A stretch of 7,251 nucleotides of DNA from an uncultured Selenomonadales bacterium (GTDB lineage Bacteria; Bacillota; Negativicutes; Selenomonadales; Selenomonadaceae). Below the pieces are notes generated by a model, which searched no databases, was not told where the DNA came from, and was given only the letters and a program-made list of their open reading frames with translations. Position 1 is the first letter of the stretch. Each line of letters opens with the position of its first letter. A program made the position numbers and the translations under genes. The DNA is taken from the NCBI GenBank assembly GCA_937901445.1, contig CALDHY010000031.1, forward strand, positions 1-7,251, read 5' to 3'. Below are positions 1-6,060 of the stretch, piece by piece.

Positions 1-70
1 GCGTTGCAGAAATTTTAACGTTGCCGGTAAAAACGGAGTGCGGCGCGCGACCTCTGTACTTTTAAAGTAA
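1..70 (+). other. Possible 3' end of a convergent gene (frame not resolved)
   Basis: Two plus-strand frames are open from the left edge: one gives a 20-residue tail ending at TAA 63-65 (…ECGARPLYF), the other a 22-residue tail ending at TAA 68-70 (…RRATSVLLK). Either could be the end of a gene converging on fruA, sharing the hairpin at 106-135, which on the plus strand is followed by AAATTTTT. I recognise neither tail, and 60-70 bases is too short to tell coding from chance. No start codon with a ribosome-binding site is seen on the minus strand here. Confidence 0.25.
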
Positions 71-89
71 CCCTTAATCTTAAATTTTG

Positions 90-135
90 GGCAAATAAAA
101 ATAACGCCCTGCTGAATAATTAATTCAAACAGGGC
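90..135 (-). terminator. Intrinsic terminator of the fructose operon
   Basis: Downstream of the fruA stop, 106-111 (gccctg) pairs with 130-135 (cagggc). The stem continues as 112-117 with 123-128 past one bulged base at 129, giving about 12 bp around a 5-nt loop. On the minus strand it is followed by GTTATTTTTATTT. The plus-strand side is followed by AAATTTTT, so it may work in both directions and also serve a convergent gene ending near 65-70. Confidence 0.85.
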
Positions 136-162
136 AAATTTTTCATTTCAAATATTTAATTC

Positions 163-2091
163 TCAATCTTGCGGACGTGGTTTTCTGATAAAGCCCAAAA
201 TAACCGCGCCGACAACCGCGCCAACTGCAATAGCCGTTAAATAACCGCCGGGGTTTCCAATGGTAGGAACAACGAAAATTCCGCCGTGAGGAGCCATTAA
301 CGTACAGTCAAACATCATAACAAGCGCACCTGCAATAGCCGAGCCAATCGCGCAGGCCGGAATAACGTGCAACGGGTCGCCCGCCGCAAAAGGTATCGCA
401 CCTTCAGTAATGAACGAAAAGCCCATAACAATATTTGTAGGTGCTGTACTTTGTTCTTGTTTTGTAAATTTGCTCTTAAAGAAAATTGTTGCAAGCGCAA
501 TAGCCAAAGGTGGAACCATACAGCCAGCCATAGCCGCCGCTATAACGTAGTAGTTGCCGTCCGCCAAAAGTCCGACGCCCGTAACATAAGCCGCCTTGTT
601 CAAAGGACCGCCCATATCAATAGCCATCATTCCGCCGATAACCGCGCCCATCATCAATTTTGCTGAAGGATCCATATTGGCTAAAGTATTTTTCAACGCC
701 TCGTTAATACCGGCAACAGGCGGACCAATTACAAAGTTACAAATTATACCAATACCTAAAACACCTAACAACGGGTAAAATAAAATTGGCTTTGTGCCTT
801 CCAATGACGCAGGAAGACCGCTAAGAGCTTTTTTAAGGAAGTTTACAAAGAAACCTGCGATAAAACCGGCAAGCAACGCGCCCAAAAAGCCTGAACCGTT
901 TGATGCACTCAACGCGCCGCCTACAAAGCCTGCCGCAAGACCGGGACGGTCTGCGATTGACATTGAAATAAAGCCTGCAAGTACCGGCAACATAAAGCCG
1001 AATGACGCGCCGCCTATTGCGTTAAAAATGTGCGCCGTTTCAGTAATGTTACCAAATTTGCCGCGTTCTTCAGCCGGAAGTGAATTTAAATCGACTGACG
1101 CGCCGTCAATCAAGAATGAAATTGCAATTAAAATACCGCCGCCAATAACGAAAGGCAACATATGCGATACGCCGTTCATCAAATGTTTGTAAACTTGACG
1201 CCCGACAGATTCATTTTCGCCGCCGCCACCGCCTGCATCGCCCGCGCCTTCGCCGGCTTTTGCGTGGTAAATTGGAGCTTGCCCGCCGAGTGCTCTGTCA
1301 ATAAGTTCATCAGCTTTATTGATACCGTCTGCAACTTTCGTAATTACAACGGGTTTACCGTCGAAACGCGCCATTGCAACGTTTTTATCAGCCGCAACTA
1401 TGATACCGTCTGCCTTAGCAATTTCTTCGGCAGTCAAAACATTTTTTGCGCCGCCGGAGCCGTTTGTTTCAACTTTTATTGAAATACCGCGCTTTTTGGC
1501 GTGTTGTTCCAAAGATTCAGCCGCCATAAATGTATGAGCGATACCCGTCGGACAAGCTGTAACTGCCAAAATTTGAATATGATCCGCCGTTGAAACGAGC
1601 ATTGCATTTGCCGAATCGGCGGGAGCTTGAAATTTGCCGTCTTCTTTGTCGTCGATAAGTTTTAAAAATTCTTCCTTAGACTTTGCCGCAATTAACGCCT
1701 CTTTAAAATCTGGATCCATTATCATTGTGGCAAGTTTTGAAAGTATCATTAAATGCTCGTCTGCGCCTGTATCGGGGGCGGCAATAGCGAAGAATAAACG
1801 CGCGGGGTTGCCGTCCATTGATTCAAAGTCGATACCTTCAGGGATAGTCATTGCGGCAAGTCCCGGCTCTTTTACACCTGCTGATTTTGCATGTGGCGTT
1901 GCGATACCGTCGCCTAAACCGGTTGTGCCGCTGGCTTCACGCGCCCGCACGTCTTTTAGGTACTGCGCTTTGTCTTTGAGGTTGCCGCCCTTTTCCATCA
2001 AGTCTGCAAGGTGTGCAATAGCGTCTTGCTTATCCTTGACGTGCGCGCCCAAATCGATGCTCGCATTTTTGAGCAATTCGGTTACTCTCAT
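163..2091 (-). CDS. fruA: PTS fructose permease EIIABC (FruA)
   Basis: Membrane component of the fructose phosphotransferase system. It imports fructose and phosphorylates it, normally to fructose-1-phosphate, with phosphate from HPr. The 642 residues read IIA (about 1-150; phospho-acceptor His67 in GIATPHAK), IIB (about 172-272; phospho-acceptor Cys180 in TACPTGIAHTFMAAE), a glycine-rich linker (about 280-293) and IIC (about 297-636). IIC has many hydrophobic segments and the family motifs GPLNKAAY (495-502), ITEGAIPFAAGDP (561-573) and PHGGIFV (601-607). Length and domain order are normal for a Gram-positive-type FruA. I chose ATG 2091 because it aligns exactly with the start of the neighbouring IIAB protein; an in-frame TTG lies one codon upstream (2094). 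The Shine-Dalgarno is AGGAAG, 9 nt before the ATG. This is the last gene of the fru operon, separated from fruK and IIAB by four secreted-protein genes. Sugar specificity rests on family resemblance and linkage to fruK. Confidence 0.96.
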   Translation of the reverse strand: MRVTELLKNASIDLGAHVKDKQDAIAHLADLMEKGGNLKDKAQYLKDVRAREASGTTGLGDGIATPHAKSAGVKEPGLAAMTIPEGIDFESMDGNPARLFFAIAAPDTGADEHLMILSKLATMIMDPDFKEALIAAKSKEEFLKLIDDKEDGKFQAPADSANAMLVSTADHIQILAVTACPTGIAHTFMAAESLEQHAKKRGISIKVETNGSGGAKNVLTAEEIAKADGIIVAADKNVAMARFDGKPVVITKVADGINKADELIDRALGGQAPIYHAKAGEGAGDAGGGGGENESVGRQVYKHLMNGVSHMLPFVIGGGILIAISFLIDGASVDLNSLPAEERGKFGNITETAHIFNAIGGASFGFMLPVLAGFISMSIADRPGLAAGFVGGALSASNGSGFLGALLAGFIAGFFVNFLKKALSGLPASLEGTKPILFYPLLGVLGIGIICNFVIGPPVAGINEALKNTLANMDPSAKLMMGAVIGGMMAIDMGGPLNKAAYVTGVGLLADGNYYVIAAAMAGCMVPPLAIALATIFFKSKFTKQEQSTAPTNIVMGFSFITEGAIPFAAGDPLHVIPACAIGSAIAGALVMMFDCTLMAPHGGIFVVPTIGNPGGYLTAIAVGAVVGAVILGFIRKPRPQD

Positions 2092-2132
2092 CAATTCACA
2101 CTTCCTTTTTTTAAAAAAAATTTATAATTCCT

Positions 2133-2180
2133 AACGGCGGCTGCATAATTAAAAATTAAACAACCGTCGCGTTAAACTAT
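2133..2180 (-). repeat. Intergenic hairpin repeat, copy 1 (before fruA)
   Basis: On the minus strand this starts AGTTTAACGCGACGGTTG and closes with CAGCCGCCG. The stem is about 9 bp with one A·C mismatch and one G·U, and an A/T-only loop. It is followed by a T8 run and then the fruA Shine-Dalgarno. It belongs to the same family as the hairpins at 2645, 3105, 3585 and 4085. It may act as a partial terminator, so that only part of the transcripts reach fruA, or as an mRNA-stabilising structure. Confidence 0.7.
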
Positions 2181-2181
2181 G

Positions 2182-2547
2182 TCAATTATAATGAAGGCTT
2201 CCATTTTCATCAATCGTCATTGTGTCTACATTTTCAAGCGCAATTCCGCTCCAATTCCAATGTTTGTCATTTTGAAAAATTACCGCCAAGTCAACGTATT
2301 TTTTTGGATATTCAAAACTGATACTTACGGATTCGCCATTTTTTAAAATTCCGGTTCCCGAATAATCAGTATAGCTGTCTCCGCTTACTCCGGATTGCCA
2401 ACAATAAATGTGCCAAATTTCTTTACCGGAATTGTTAATGAGCTTAAAACCCCATTCATTTGCTTCAACGTCACGACTTGTTAATGTCAATGTTATCAGA
2501 ACCCGCAACACCGATATTAAAAGCAACAATTTTTTTGAAAAATTCAT
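2182..2547 (-). CDS. Small secreted protein, divergent fourth paralogue
   Basis: Predicted exported protein of 121 residues. The first 29 residues form a Sec-type signal peptide: MNFSKK, a leucine-rich core, then SRDVEA with cleavage expected after EA. The mature part is about 92 residues. An in-frame ATG at 2607 would add 20 charged residues (MLKLTIRNESFF…). I prefer ATG 2547 because the signal peptide is then exactly as long (29) as that of the gene at 4060, and GAAGGG lies 10 nt upstream. The mature domain keeps the family pattern: N-N-S-G-K-x-I near the start, a central K-N-G-E-S-V-S-I stretch, A-V-I-F, W-x-W-S-G and a terminal HYN shared with the 4060 gene. It has lost the W-x-x-D-L-L-G motif and instead reads CWQSGVSGDSYTDYSGTG. 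Its leader differs from the other three. Probably β-rich. Function unknown. Confidence 0.75.
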   Translation of the reverse strand: MNFSKKLLLLISVLRVLITLTLTSRDVEANEWGFKLINNSGKEIWHIYCWQSGVSGDSYTDYSGTGILKNGESVSISFEYPKKYVDLAVIFQNDKHWNWSGIALENVDTMTIDENGSLHYN

Positions 2548-2624
2548 TTTCCGCCGACCCTTCAAGCCACAAAAAAAACTTTCATTACGAATTGTAAGTT
2601 TCAACATTTTTATTAATATTCCTT

Positions 2625-2692
2625 TATTATGGAAATAAAAAAATTTTAAAAGCGGTTGTATTTTTATTTACAACCGCCGCGCTAAACTTAAT
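2625..2692 (-). repeat. Intergenic hairpin repeat, copy 2
   Basis: On the minus strand it reads AAGTTTAGCGCGGCGGTTGT, an A/T-rich loop, then TACAACCGC. Positions 2652-2660 and 2669-2677 pair perfectly over 9 bp. TTTTAAAATTTTTTT follows, which makes this copy the most terminator-like of the family. The second arm differs from the other copies, yet pairing is kept. Confidence 0.75.
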
Positions 2693-2701
2693 TAAAAAAT
2701 T

Positions 2702-3080
2702 TTATTCTCTGCCGTATAAAGCATATAGACTACCGTCTGATTGTTTGATAATTGTCATATATGAGTATTGAGAAATATCAATATTTTTCCAGATATGCGA
2801 ATTGCCGCCTTTAAAAACAGCTCTAAGTTTTATATAAGAAGAATCTACAAAAATATTTACTGTCCACGAACTTCCATTTTTAAAAATAAAATCTTTTCCA
2901 AGCAAATCGTTACCCCAGCCGGATTCATTATTTTTAGTAATATAAAGGTAATGAATGTCATCTCCTGAAAGATTATTAATATGAAGTTTAGCAGCTTCGG
3001 CGGTATTACCGGTCAATACCCCTCCCCGTAATGAGAAGGGCTGTCAATAACAAAATTTGTAATGCGCGTGTGATTTTCAT
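2702..3080 (-). pseudogene. Small secreted protein, third paralogue, frameshifted in the signal peptide
   Basis: Reading from ATG 3080, which has the same AGAAAGG Shine-Dalgarno (3091-3097) as its two upstream sisters, gives MKITRALQILLLTALLITG and then, out of frame, RGID and a stop. The frame is restored by removing one base from GGGGAGGGG (3019-3027). The sister gene at 4060 has eight G there and is in frame. After the break, the second frame continues without a stop through VLTGNTAEA (cleavage region) and about 96 mature residues, with NLSGDDI, LYIT, WGNDLLG and the paralogue pattern. The intact remainder suggests a recent or reversible frameshift, or a sequence error. A TTG at 3016 would give a 104-residue protein lacking the signal peptide, with no ribosome-binding site, so I do not favour it. 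Function unknown. Confidence 0.7.
3019..3027 (-). other. G-rich tract at the frameshift (candidate phase-variation site)
   Basis: On the coding strand it reads GGGGAGGGG, nine bases where the in-frame sister copy has G8 (4000-4007). Gain or loss of one base switches the downstream secreted domain in or out of frame. One read-out cannot separate real variation from decay or sequencing error. Confidence 0.4.
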
Positions 3081-3100
3081 TTTTTGACATCCTTTCTGAT

Positions 3101-3164
3101 TTTAAAAAGTTTGATAACGGCGGCTGTCAAATTGAAAAACTAAACAACCGCCGCGTTAAACTTC
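3101..3164 (-). repeat. Intergenic hairpin repeat, copy 3
   Basis: On the minus strand it is AAGTTTAACGCGGCGGTTGT, an A/T-rich loop, then ACAGCCGCCG. Positions 3118-3127 pair with 3144-3153 over 10 bp with one G·U. An outer GTTT/AAAC pair is possible. It is followed by CTTTTT and, after a few bases, by the Shine-Dalgarno of the frameshifted gene. Confidence 0.75.
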
Positions 3165-3177
3165 ACTGAAATATTGA

Positions 3178-3561
3178 TTAGTCTACTTTTGCTCTAAATT
3201 GACCATTGCCGGCGTAGGAAAATACTATCATTGTGGAGCCTCTGAAGTTCAATGCATGGTCGTCTGTCCATTCGCGCGTTGAACCGTCAGAAAAAACTAT
3301 TTTAATTTCGTAGTACTGATAATCTGCACTGTACCTGAAAGAATCGTGACCGCCATTATACAAGACTCTGTTGCCAAGTAAATCATCGCCCCAGTTTCTT
3401 TGTTCTCGGGCGGTAATGTACAAACGCTGAATAGTATAACCGGTGTTGTTATAAACTTCCATGTTGCGCCAATTTGCAGCTTCAGCAGTGTCAGCTACAC
3501 CTCCTCCGATAAGGAGAAGGGCTGCCAACAAGAAAATTTGTAATGCTTTTTCAACTTTCAT
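3178..3561 (-). CDS. Small secreted protein, second paralogue
   Basis: Predicted exported protein of 127 residues. The signal peptide covers 1-28 (MKVEKALQIF, then a leucine/alanine core, then GVADTAEA), with likely cleavage after AEA. The mature part of about 99 residues contains VYNNTGYTIQRLYIT, then NWGDDLLGNRVL, a central YYEIKIVFSDGS and a W-T-D segment. These are the family anchors N-x-[ST]-G, L-Y-[IV]-[ST], W-x-x-D-L-L-G and V-F-x-x-G-x-x-x-x-W. Alternating hydrophobic residues suggest a small β-sandwich. ATG 3561 is supported by AGAAAGG (3572-3578) and by a leader identical to those of the two sister genes. In the stretch matching the G-tract this copy reads GGAGGAGG, a different sequence that keeps the frame. 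From memory, small exported proteins with NxTGxxI…LYxS…W…D.LG occur as unnamed families in several phyla. Function unknown. Confidence 0.82.
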   Translation of the reverse strand: MKVEKALQIFLLAALLLIGGGVADTAEAANWRNMEVYNNTGYTIQRLYITAREQRNWGDDLLGNRVLYNGGHDSFRYSADYQYYEIKIVFSDGSTREWTDDHALNFRGSTMIVFSYAGNGQFRAKVD

Positions 3562-3584
3562 TTTTTGACATCCTTTCTGATTGT

Positions 3585-3688
3585 AAAATTTTACGTCGAC
3601 GATTTAAAAACAAATCGACAATTTCCGCATTAAACTTAACTAAAATGTATAAAAATTTTCCACGCCGCCTCAAAATTATACAGAAAAA
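3585..3688 (-). repeat. Degenerate hairpin repeat, copy 4, in the longest gap of the block
   Basis: The gap between the first and second secreted genes keeps AAGTTTAATGCGG of the repeat consensus, but the GC stem is replaced by an A/T-rich one (CGATTT at 3600-3605 with 3612-3617). A second weak hairpin lies at about 3647-3681 (GTATAA…TTATAC-type arms around a GCCGCC core), perhaps a decayed further copy. No open frame of note is seen here. Confidence 0.45.
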
Positions 3689-4060
3689 TTAATTATAATG
3701 TGCTGTGCCTTTGCCATCAATCCGAATTCTATAGACAGTCTCAAGATCAACGCCATTCCAAACCCATTCTCTACCATTTTTGAATACTACTTTTATATCC
3801 CAGAATTTTCCATCTTCCCTTGAACTAAAAGTTATTTTCTTAGAATCACCATGCTTTATGGTGTCGTATCGTCCCAGAAGATCTTCTTCCCAATTAGAGT
3901 GATCACTACGACTGACATACAGATGATAGATAGTTTTTCCAGAAAAATTGACGATAGTAAAATCTTGTTTTCCGGCTTCAGCGGTATTGCCGGTCAATAC
4001 CCCCCCCGTAATGAGAAGGGCTGTCAATAAGAGAATTTGTAATGCTTTTTCAACTTTCAT
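3689..4060 (-). CDS. Small secreted protein, first paralogue
   Basis: Predicted exported protein of 123 residues, the first of the block and immediately downstream of IIAB. The signal peptide is residues 1-29 (MKVEKALQILLLTALLITG, then GVLTGNTAEA), with likely cleavage after AEA. The mature part of about 94 residues contains IVNFSGKTIYHLYVS, then NWEEDLLGRY, a central WDIKVVFKNGREWVW and a terminal HYN. The start at ATG 4060 is supported by AGAAAGG (4071-4077), 10 nt upstream. The signal-peptide codons include an uninterrupted G8 run (4000-4007), in frame in this copy. At DNA level the signal-peptide region is nearly identical to that of the frameshifted third copy, whereas the mature regions are much less alike. 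No catalytic motif or cysteine is seen. Function unknown. Confidence 0.83.
   Translation of the reverse strand: MKVEKALQILLLTALLITGGVLTGNTAEAGKQDFTIVNFSGKTIYHLYVSRSDHSNWEEDLLGRYDTIKHGDSKKITFSSREDGKFWDIKVVFKNGREWVWNGVDLETVYRIRIDGKGTAHYN
4000..4007 (-). other. G8 homopolymer in a signal-peptide coding region
   Basis: Eight consecutive G on the coding strand (ACG GGG GGG GTA) fall in the hydrophobic core of the first secreted paralogue. The gene is in frame at eight. Runs of this length are prone to slipped-strand mispairing, and the homologous site in the third copy is out of frame. Confidence 0.5.
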
Positions 4061-4084
4061 TTTTTGACATCCTTTCTGATTGAA

Positions 4085-4138
4085 AAAATTTTGATAACGG
4101 CGGCTGAAATTTTTTATACAACCGCCGCGTTAAACTTA
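4085..4138 (-). repeat. Intergenic hairpin repeat, copy 5 (after IIAB)
   Basis: On the minus strand AAGTTTAACGCGGCGGTTGT begins inside the TAA stop of the IIAB gene. Positions 4098-4106 pair with 4119-4127 (9 bp, one G·U) around an A/T loop, followed by TTATCAAAATTTTTT and then the Shine-Dalgarno of the first secreted gene. It could partially end transcription after the PTS gene. Confidence 0.75.
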
Positions 4139-5008
4139 GCTAAAGATACTTTTGATTTTCTTAAAGATTTTGGAGCTTATAGGTTCGTCGTCTTCGGTAG
4201 CGTGGAAAACTTGAGCTTGCCCTGCTTTGATACGTTCAAAAAGTTGTTCCGGCTTGCGAATAGCTGTACCGACGGCGGTATTAATCATTTTCTTGCCGTC
4301 GAAGCGTGAAATAGGGACTTTCTTGCTTGCGGCAACAATTACAACGTCTGCGTTTTTAATTTCTTCATCTGTCAAAGAATGGTAGACGCCCGCCGCGCCG
4401 TAAACTTCAACACGGATATTCATACCCAATTTCGCCGCACAATTTTTCAGTGATTCACGCGCCATAAATGAAGAAGAAATACCCGTCGGACAAGCCGTAA
4501 CTGCGATAATTTTTGAATTGCCGGTAATTTCGGGAGCTTCAGATTTTGCGCGTTCAGCCTCTTTTGCGTCAATAAGTTTTATAACTTCGTCAACAGATTT
4601 TGCACGAATTAAATTTTCTTTGAAGGCAGAATCCATCAGCAAAACTGAAAAGCGTCCCAATTCCGTCATTTCATTTGCACTTGCTTTAAGCGGCGCGGCG
4701 AAAAGTACCAACAGTCGCGCAGGTTTATCGTCGATTGAATCAAAATTGACGCCTTCCGGAACTGTGATCATTGAAATTGCGGTTTTCTTAATTGCGGCGT
4801 CCTGCGCGTGCGGTGTTGCCAAGCCGTCAGATAAGCCGGTGGAGCCTTGCACTTCACGCGCCAAAACGTCGCGGCGCACGGCTTCTTTGTCTTTGACTGC
4901 GCCCGCCGTCATCAGTAAATCAATCAGCATATCAATAGCTTCTTGTTTTGTCGAAGGGTGAACGTCCAACGCTATTGATTTTTTTGAAATAAAATTTGTA
5001 ATTTTCAA
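4136..5008 (-). CDS. Stand-alone fructose-type PTS EIIA-EIIB protein
   Basis: Soluble phosphocarrier of 290 residues. The IIA domain covers about 1-150 (phospho-acceptor His67 in GLATPHAQ) and the IIB domain about 165-268 (phospho-acceptor Cys173 in TACPTGISSSFMARE). It aligns without gaps to FruA over IIA (KITNFISKKSIALDV against RVTELLKNASIDLGA), and His67 falls at the same number. It ends at SKIFKKIKSIFS, where FruA enters IIC (QVYKHLMNGVSHM), so it looks like a FruA copy cut off just before the membrane domain. It is not E. coli FruB, since no HPr-like domain is seen. The IIB loop differs from FruA (ISSSF for IAHTF; VEVYGAAG for VETNGSGG), so its transporter partner or role may differ. 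The start at TTG 5008 follows AGAAGTGAG (5013-5021) and the alignment. An ATG at 5026 lies against the upstream repeat and lacks a ribosome-binding site. Confidence 0.88.
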   Translation of the reverse strand: MKITNFISKKSIALDVHPSTKQEAIDMLIDLLMTAGAVKDKEAVRRDVLAREVQGSTGLSDGLATPHAQDAAIKKTAISMITVPEGVNFDSIDDKPARLLVLFAAPLKASANEMTELGRFSVLLMDSAFKENLIRAKSVDEVIKLIDAKEAERAKSEAPEITGNSKIIAVTACPTGISSSFMARESLKNCAAKLGMNIRVEVYGAAGVYHSLTDEEIKNADVVIVAASKKVPISRFDGKKMINTAVGTAIRKPEQLFERIKAGQAQVFHATEDDEPISSKIFKKIKSIFS

Positions 5009-5024
5009 CGGTCTCACTTCTTTC

Positions 5025-5110
5025 ATAGTGGGATAGTGGGATAGTTAGGTAGTGTAGTAGTTTCTACTATCATACTATCTCACTACCACACTACCACACT
5101 ACACCACTAC
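5025..5110. repeat. Strand-asymmetric inverted repeat between fruK and IIAB
   Basis: Positions 5025-5063 contain no C and 5064-5110 contain no G. The two arms are imperfectly complementary around the centre TTT at 5061-5063: 5055-5060 pairs with 5064-5069, and TAGTGGGATAG-type units pair with CTATCTCACTA (5075-5085). Each arm is built of short degenerate tandem units; ACTACCAC is repeated directly at about 5082-5097. The fruK TAG stop lies in the outermost unit. The transcript would form a long imperfect hairpin between fruK and IIAB. Confidence 0.8.
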
Positions 5111-6015
5111 GCAATGGTTTTTAAAAGTGCCTCGACTTCGGGGCGGGTTGCAAGATTTTCAGAAAAAGCGGATGCCGAACCGGTAGCAACGCCCATTTTG
5201 AAGGCTTTTTCGTAGTCGCCGCCGGATTCTTCATAACCTGCGATAAAGCCGGCAACCATTGAATCGCCCGCGCCGATTGAATTAACAAGCGTACCTTTGG
5301 GAGCGGGAGATTTATAGGATTTACCTTCGGCAGTAAGCAAAATTGCGCCGTCGCCTGCCATTGAAATTAAAACGTTTTGCGCGCCTTTTTCTTGCAACTT
5401 TTTGGCGTAGGTAACAATTTCTTCATCAGTTTTCAAAGTTACGCCGAACATATCGCCGAGTTCGTGATTATTCGGTTTAATGAGCCAAGGATTGAATTTC
5501 AAAATTTTTAAGAGCAAGCCTTTTTCTGCGTCAACGACAACACGAATACCTTTGCCCTGCAACGGTTCAAGTGTGCGCTCGTACATATCATCGGGGAGCG
5601 TATTTGGAACGGAGCCGGAAATAACAAGCGTATCGCCCGCGCCGAGTTTAGAAAGTTTTTCAAAGAGTTCATCGCGTTTGGCGTCACTGATTTTTGGACC
5701 TTGCCCGTTAATTTCGGTTTCAATATCAGCTTTAACTTTTACGTTGATTCTTGAAAAGCCTTCGTCAAGCTGGACAAAATCTTCATCGGCGTTAAAAGTG
5801 CGGAGTTGGCGGATAATTTCTTTGCCGGTAAAACCTGCAAGAAAACCCATAGCGGTTGATTTGTGTCCCAAATTGCCGAGTACGATTGAAACGTTAATAC
5901 CTTTGCCGCCGCCGAGAACTTGTTCAAAAGTTACGCGGTTAATTTTGCCCGGTGTAAGCGTGTCAAGGCGGACGTTATAGTCCAGCGCGGGATTAAATGT
6001 AACAGTGTAAATCAA
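5107..6015 (-). CDS. fruK: 1-phosphofructokinase (FruK)
   Basis: Cytoplasmic sugar kinase of the PfkB/ribokinase family. It phosphorylates fructose-1-phosphate with ATP to fructose-1,6-bisphosphate, feeding PTS-imported fructose into glycolysis. The 302 residues begin IYTVTFNPALDY, typical for FruK/LacC-type kinases. GGGKGINVS (35-43) is the first PfkB signature region and NSIGAGDSMVAG (245-256) holds the catalytic Asp251 and anion hole. Length is normal. The start is TTG 6015, with the strong Shine-Dalgarno GGGGAGG (6024-6030) 8 nt upstream. The TTG at 6069 overlaps the promoter -10 box and is rejected. LacC (tagatose-6-phosphate kinase) belongs to the same family, but linkage to fructose PTS genes favours FruK. 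It is the first gene of the operon. Confidence 0.95.
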   Translation of the reverse strand: MIYTVTFNPALDYNVRLDTLTPGKINRVTFEQVLGGGKGINVSIVLGNLGHKSTAMGFLAGFTGKEIIRQLRTFNADEDFVQLDEGFSRINVKVKADIETEINGQGPKISDAKRDELFEKLSKLGAGDTLVISGSVPNTLPDDMYERTLEPLQGKGIRVVVDAEKGLLLKILKFNPWLIKPNNHELGDMFGVTLKTDEEIVTYAKKLQEKGAQNVLISMAGDGAILLTAEGKSYKSPAPKGTLVNSIGAGDSMVAGFIAGYEESGGDYEKAFKMGVATGSASAFSENLATRPEVEALLKTIA

Positions 6016-6023
6016 TTCAAAAA

Positions 6024-6030
6024 CCTCCCC
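6024..6030 (-). promoter_or_regulatory. Strong Shine-Dalgarno that fixes the fruK TTG start
   Basis: GGGGAGG stands 8 nt before TTG 6015. No ATG is suitably placed in frame, so this site decides the start. Confidence 0.85.
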
Positions 6031-6060
6031 TGATATAAACAAAAAAATTTTTCTACGGCG

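Noticed and set aside
794..2134. Long open frames on the plus strand opposite fruA (132 and 166 codons) and similar ones opposite IIAB and fruK
   Set aside because: They are antisense shadows of well-identified PTS and kinase genes. They have low-complexity Ser/Ala/Pro composition and no recognisable domain.
2548..2607. Upstream ATG at 2607 for the fourth secreted protein
   Set aside because: It would put 20 charged and polar residues before the signal peptide. The internal ATG 2547 gives the same 29-residue signal as the 4060 gene and has GAAGGG 10 nt upstream.
3085..3135. Possible promoter inside hairpin copy 3 (TTGACA, 18 bp, TTTAAA on the minus strand)
   Set aside because: The -35 is good, but the -10 is poor and lies close to the Shine-Dalgarno. 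The TTGACA overlaps the hairpin arm and is not kept in the other copies.
5009..5026. ATG at 5026 as the IIAB start
   Set aside because: The bases before it belong to the inverted repeat and contain no ribosome-binding site. The FruA alignment and AGAAGTGAG support TTG 5008.
5025..5110. CRISPR-like or tandem-repeat array
   Set aside because: The units are 7-8 bases and degenerate, without spacers or regular repeat length. The arrangement is an inverted repeat.
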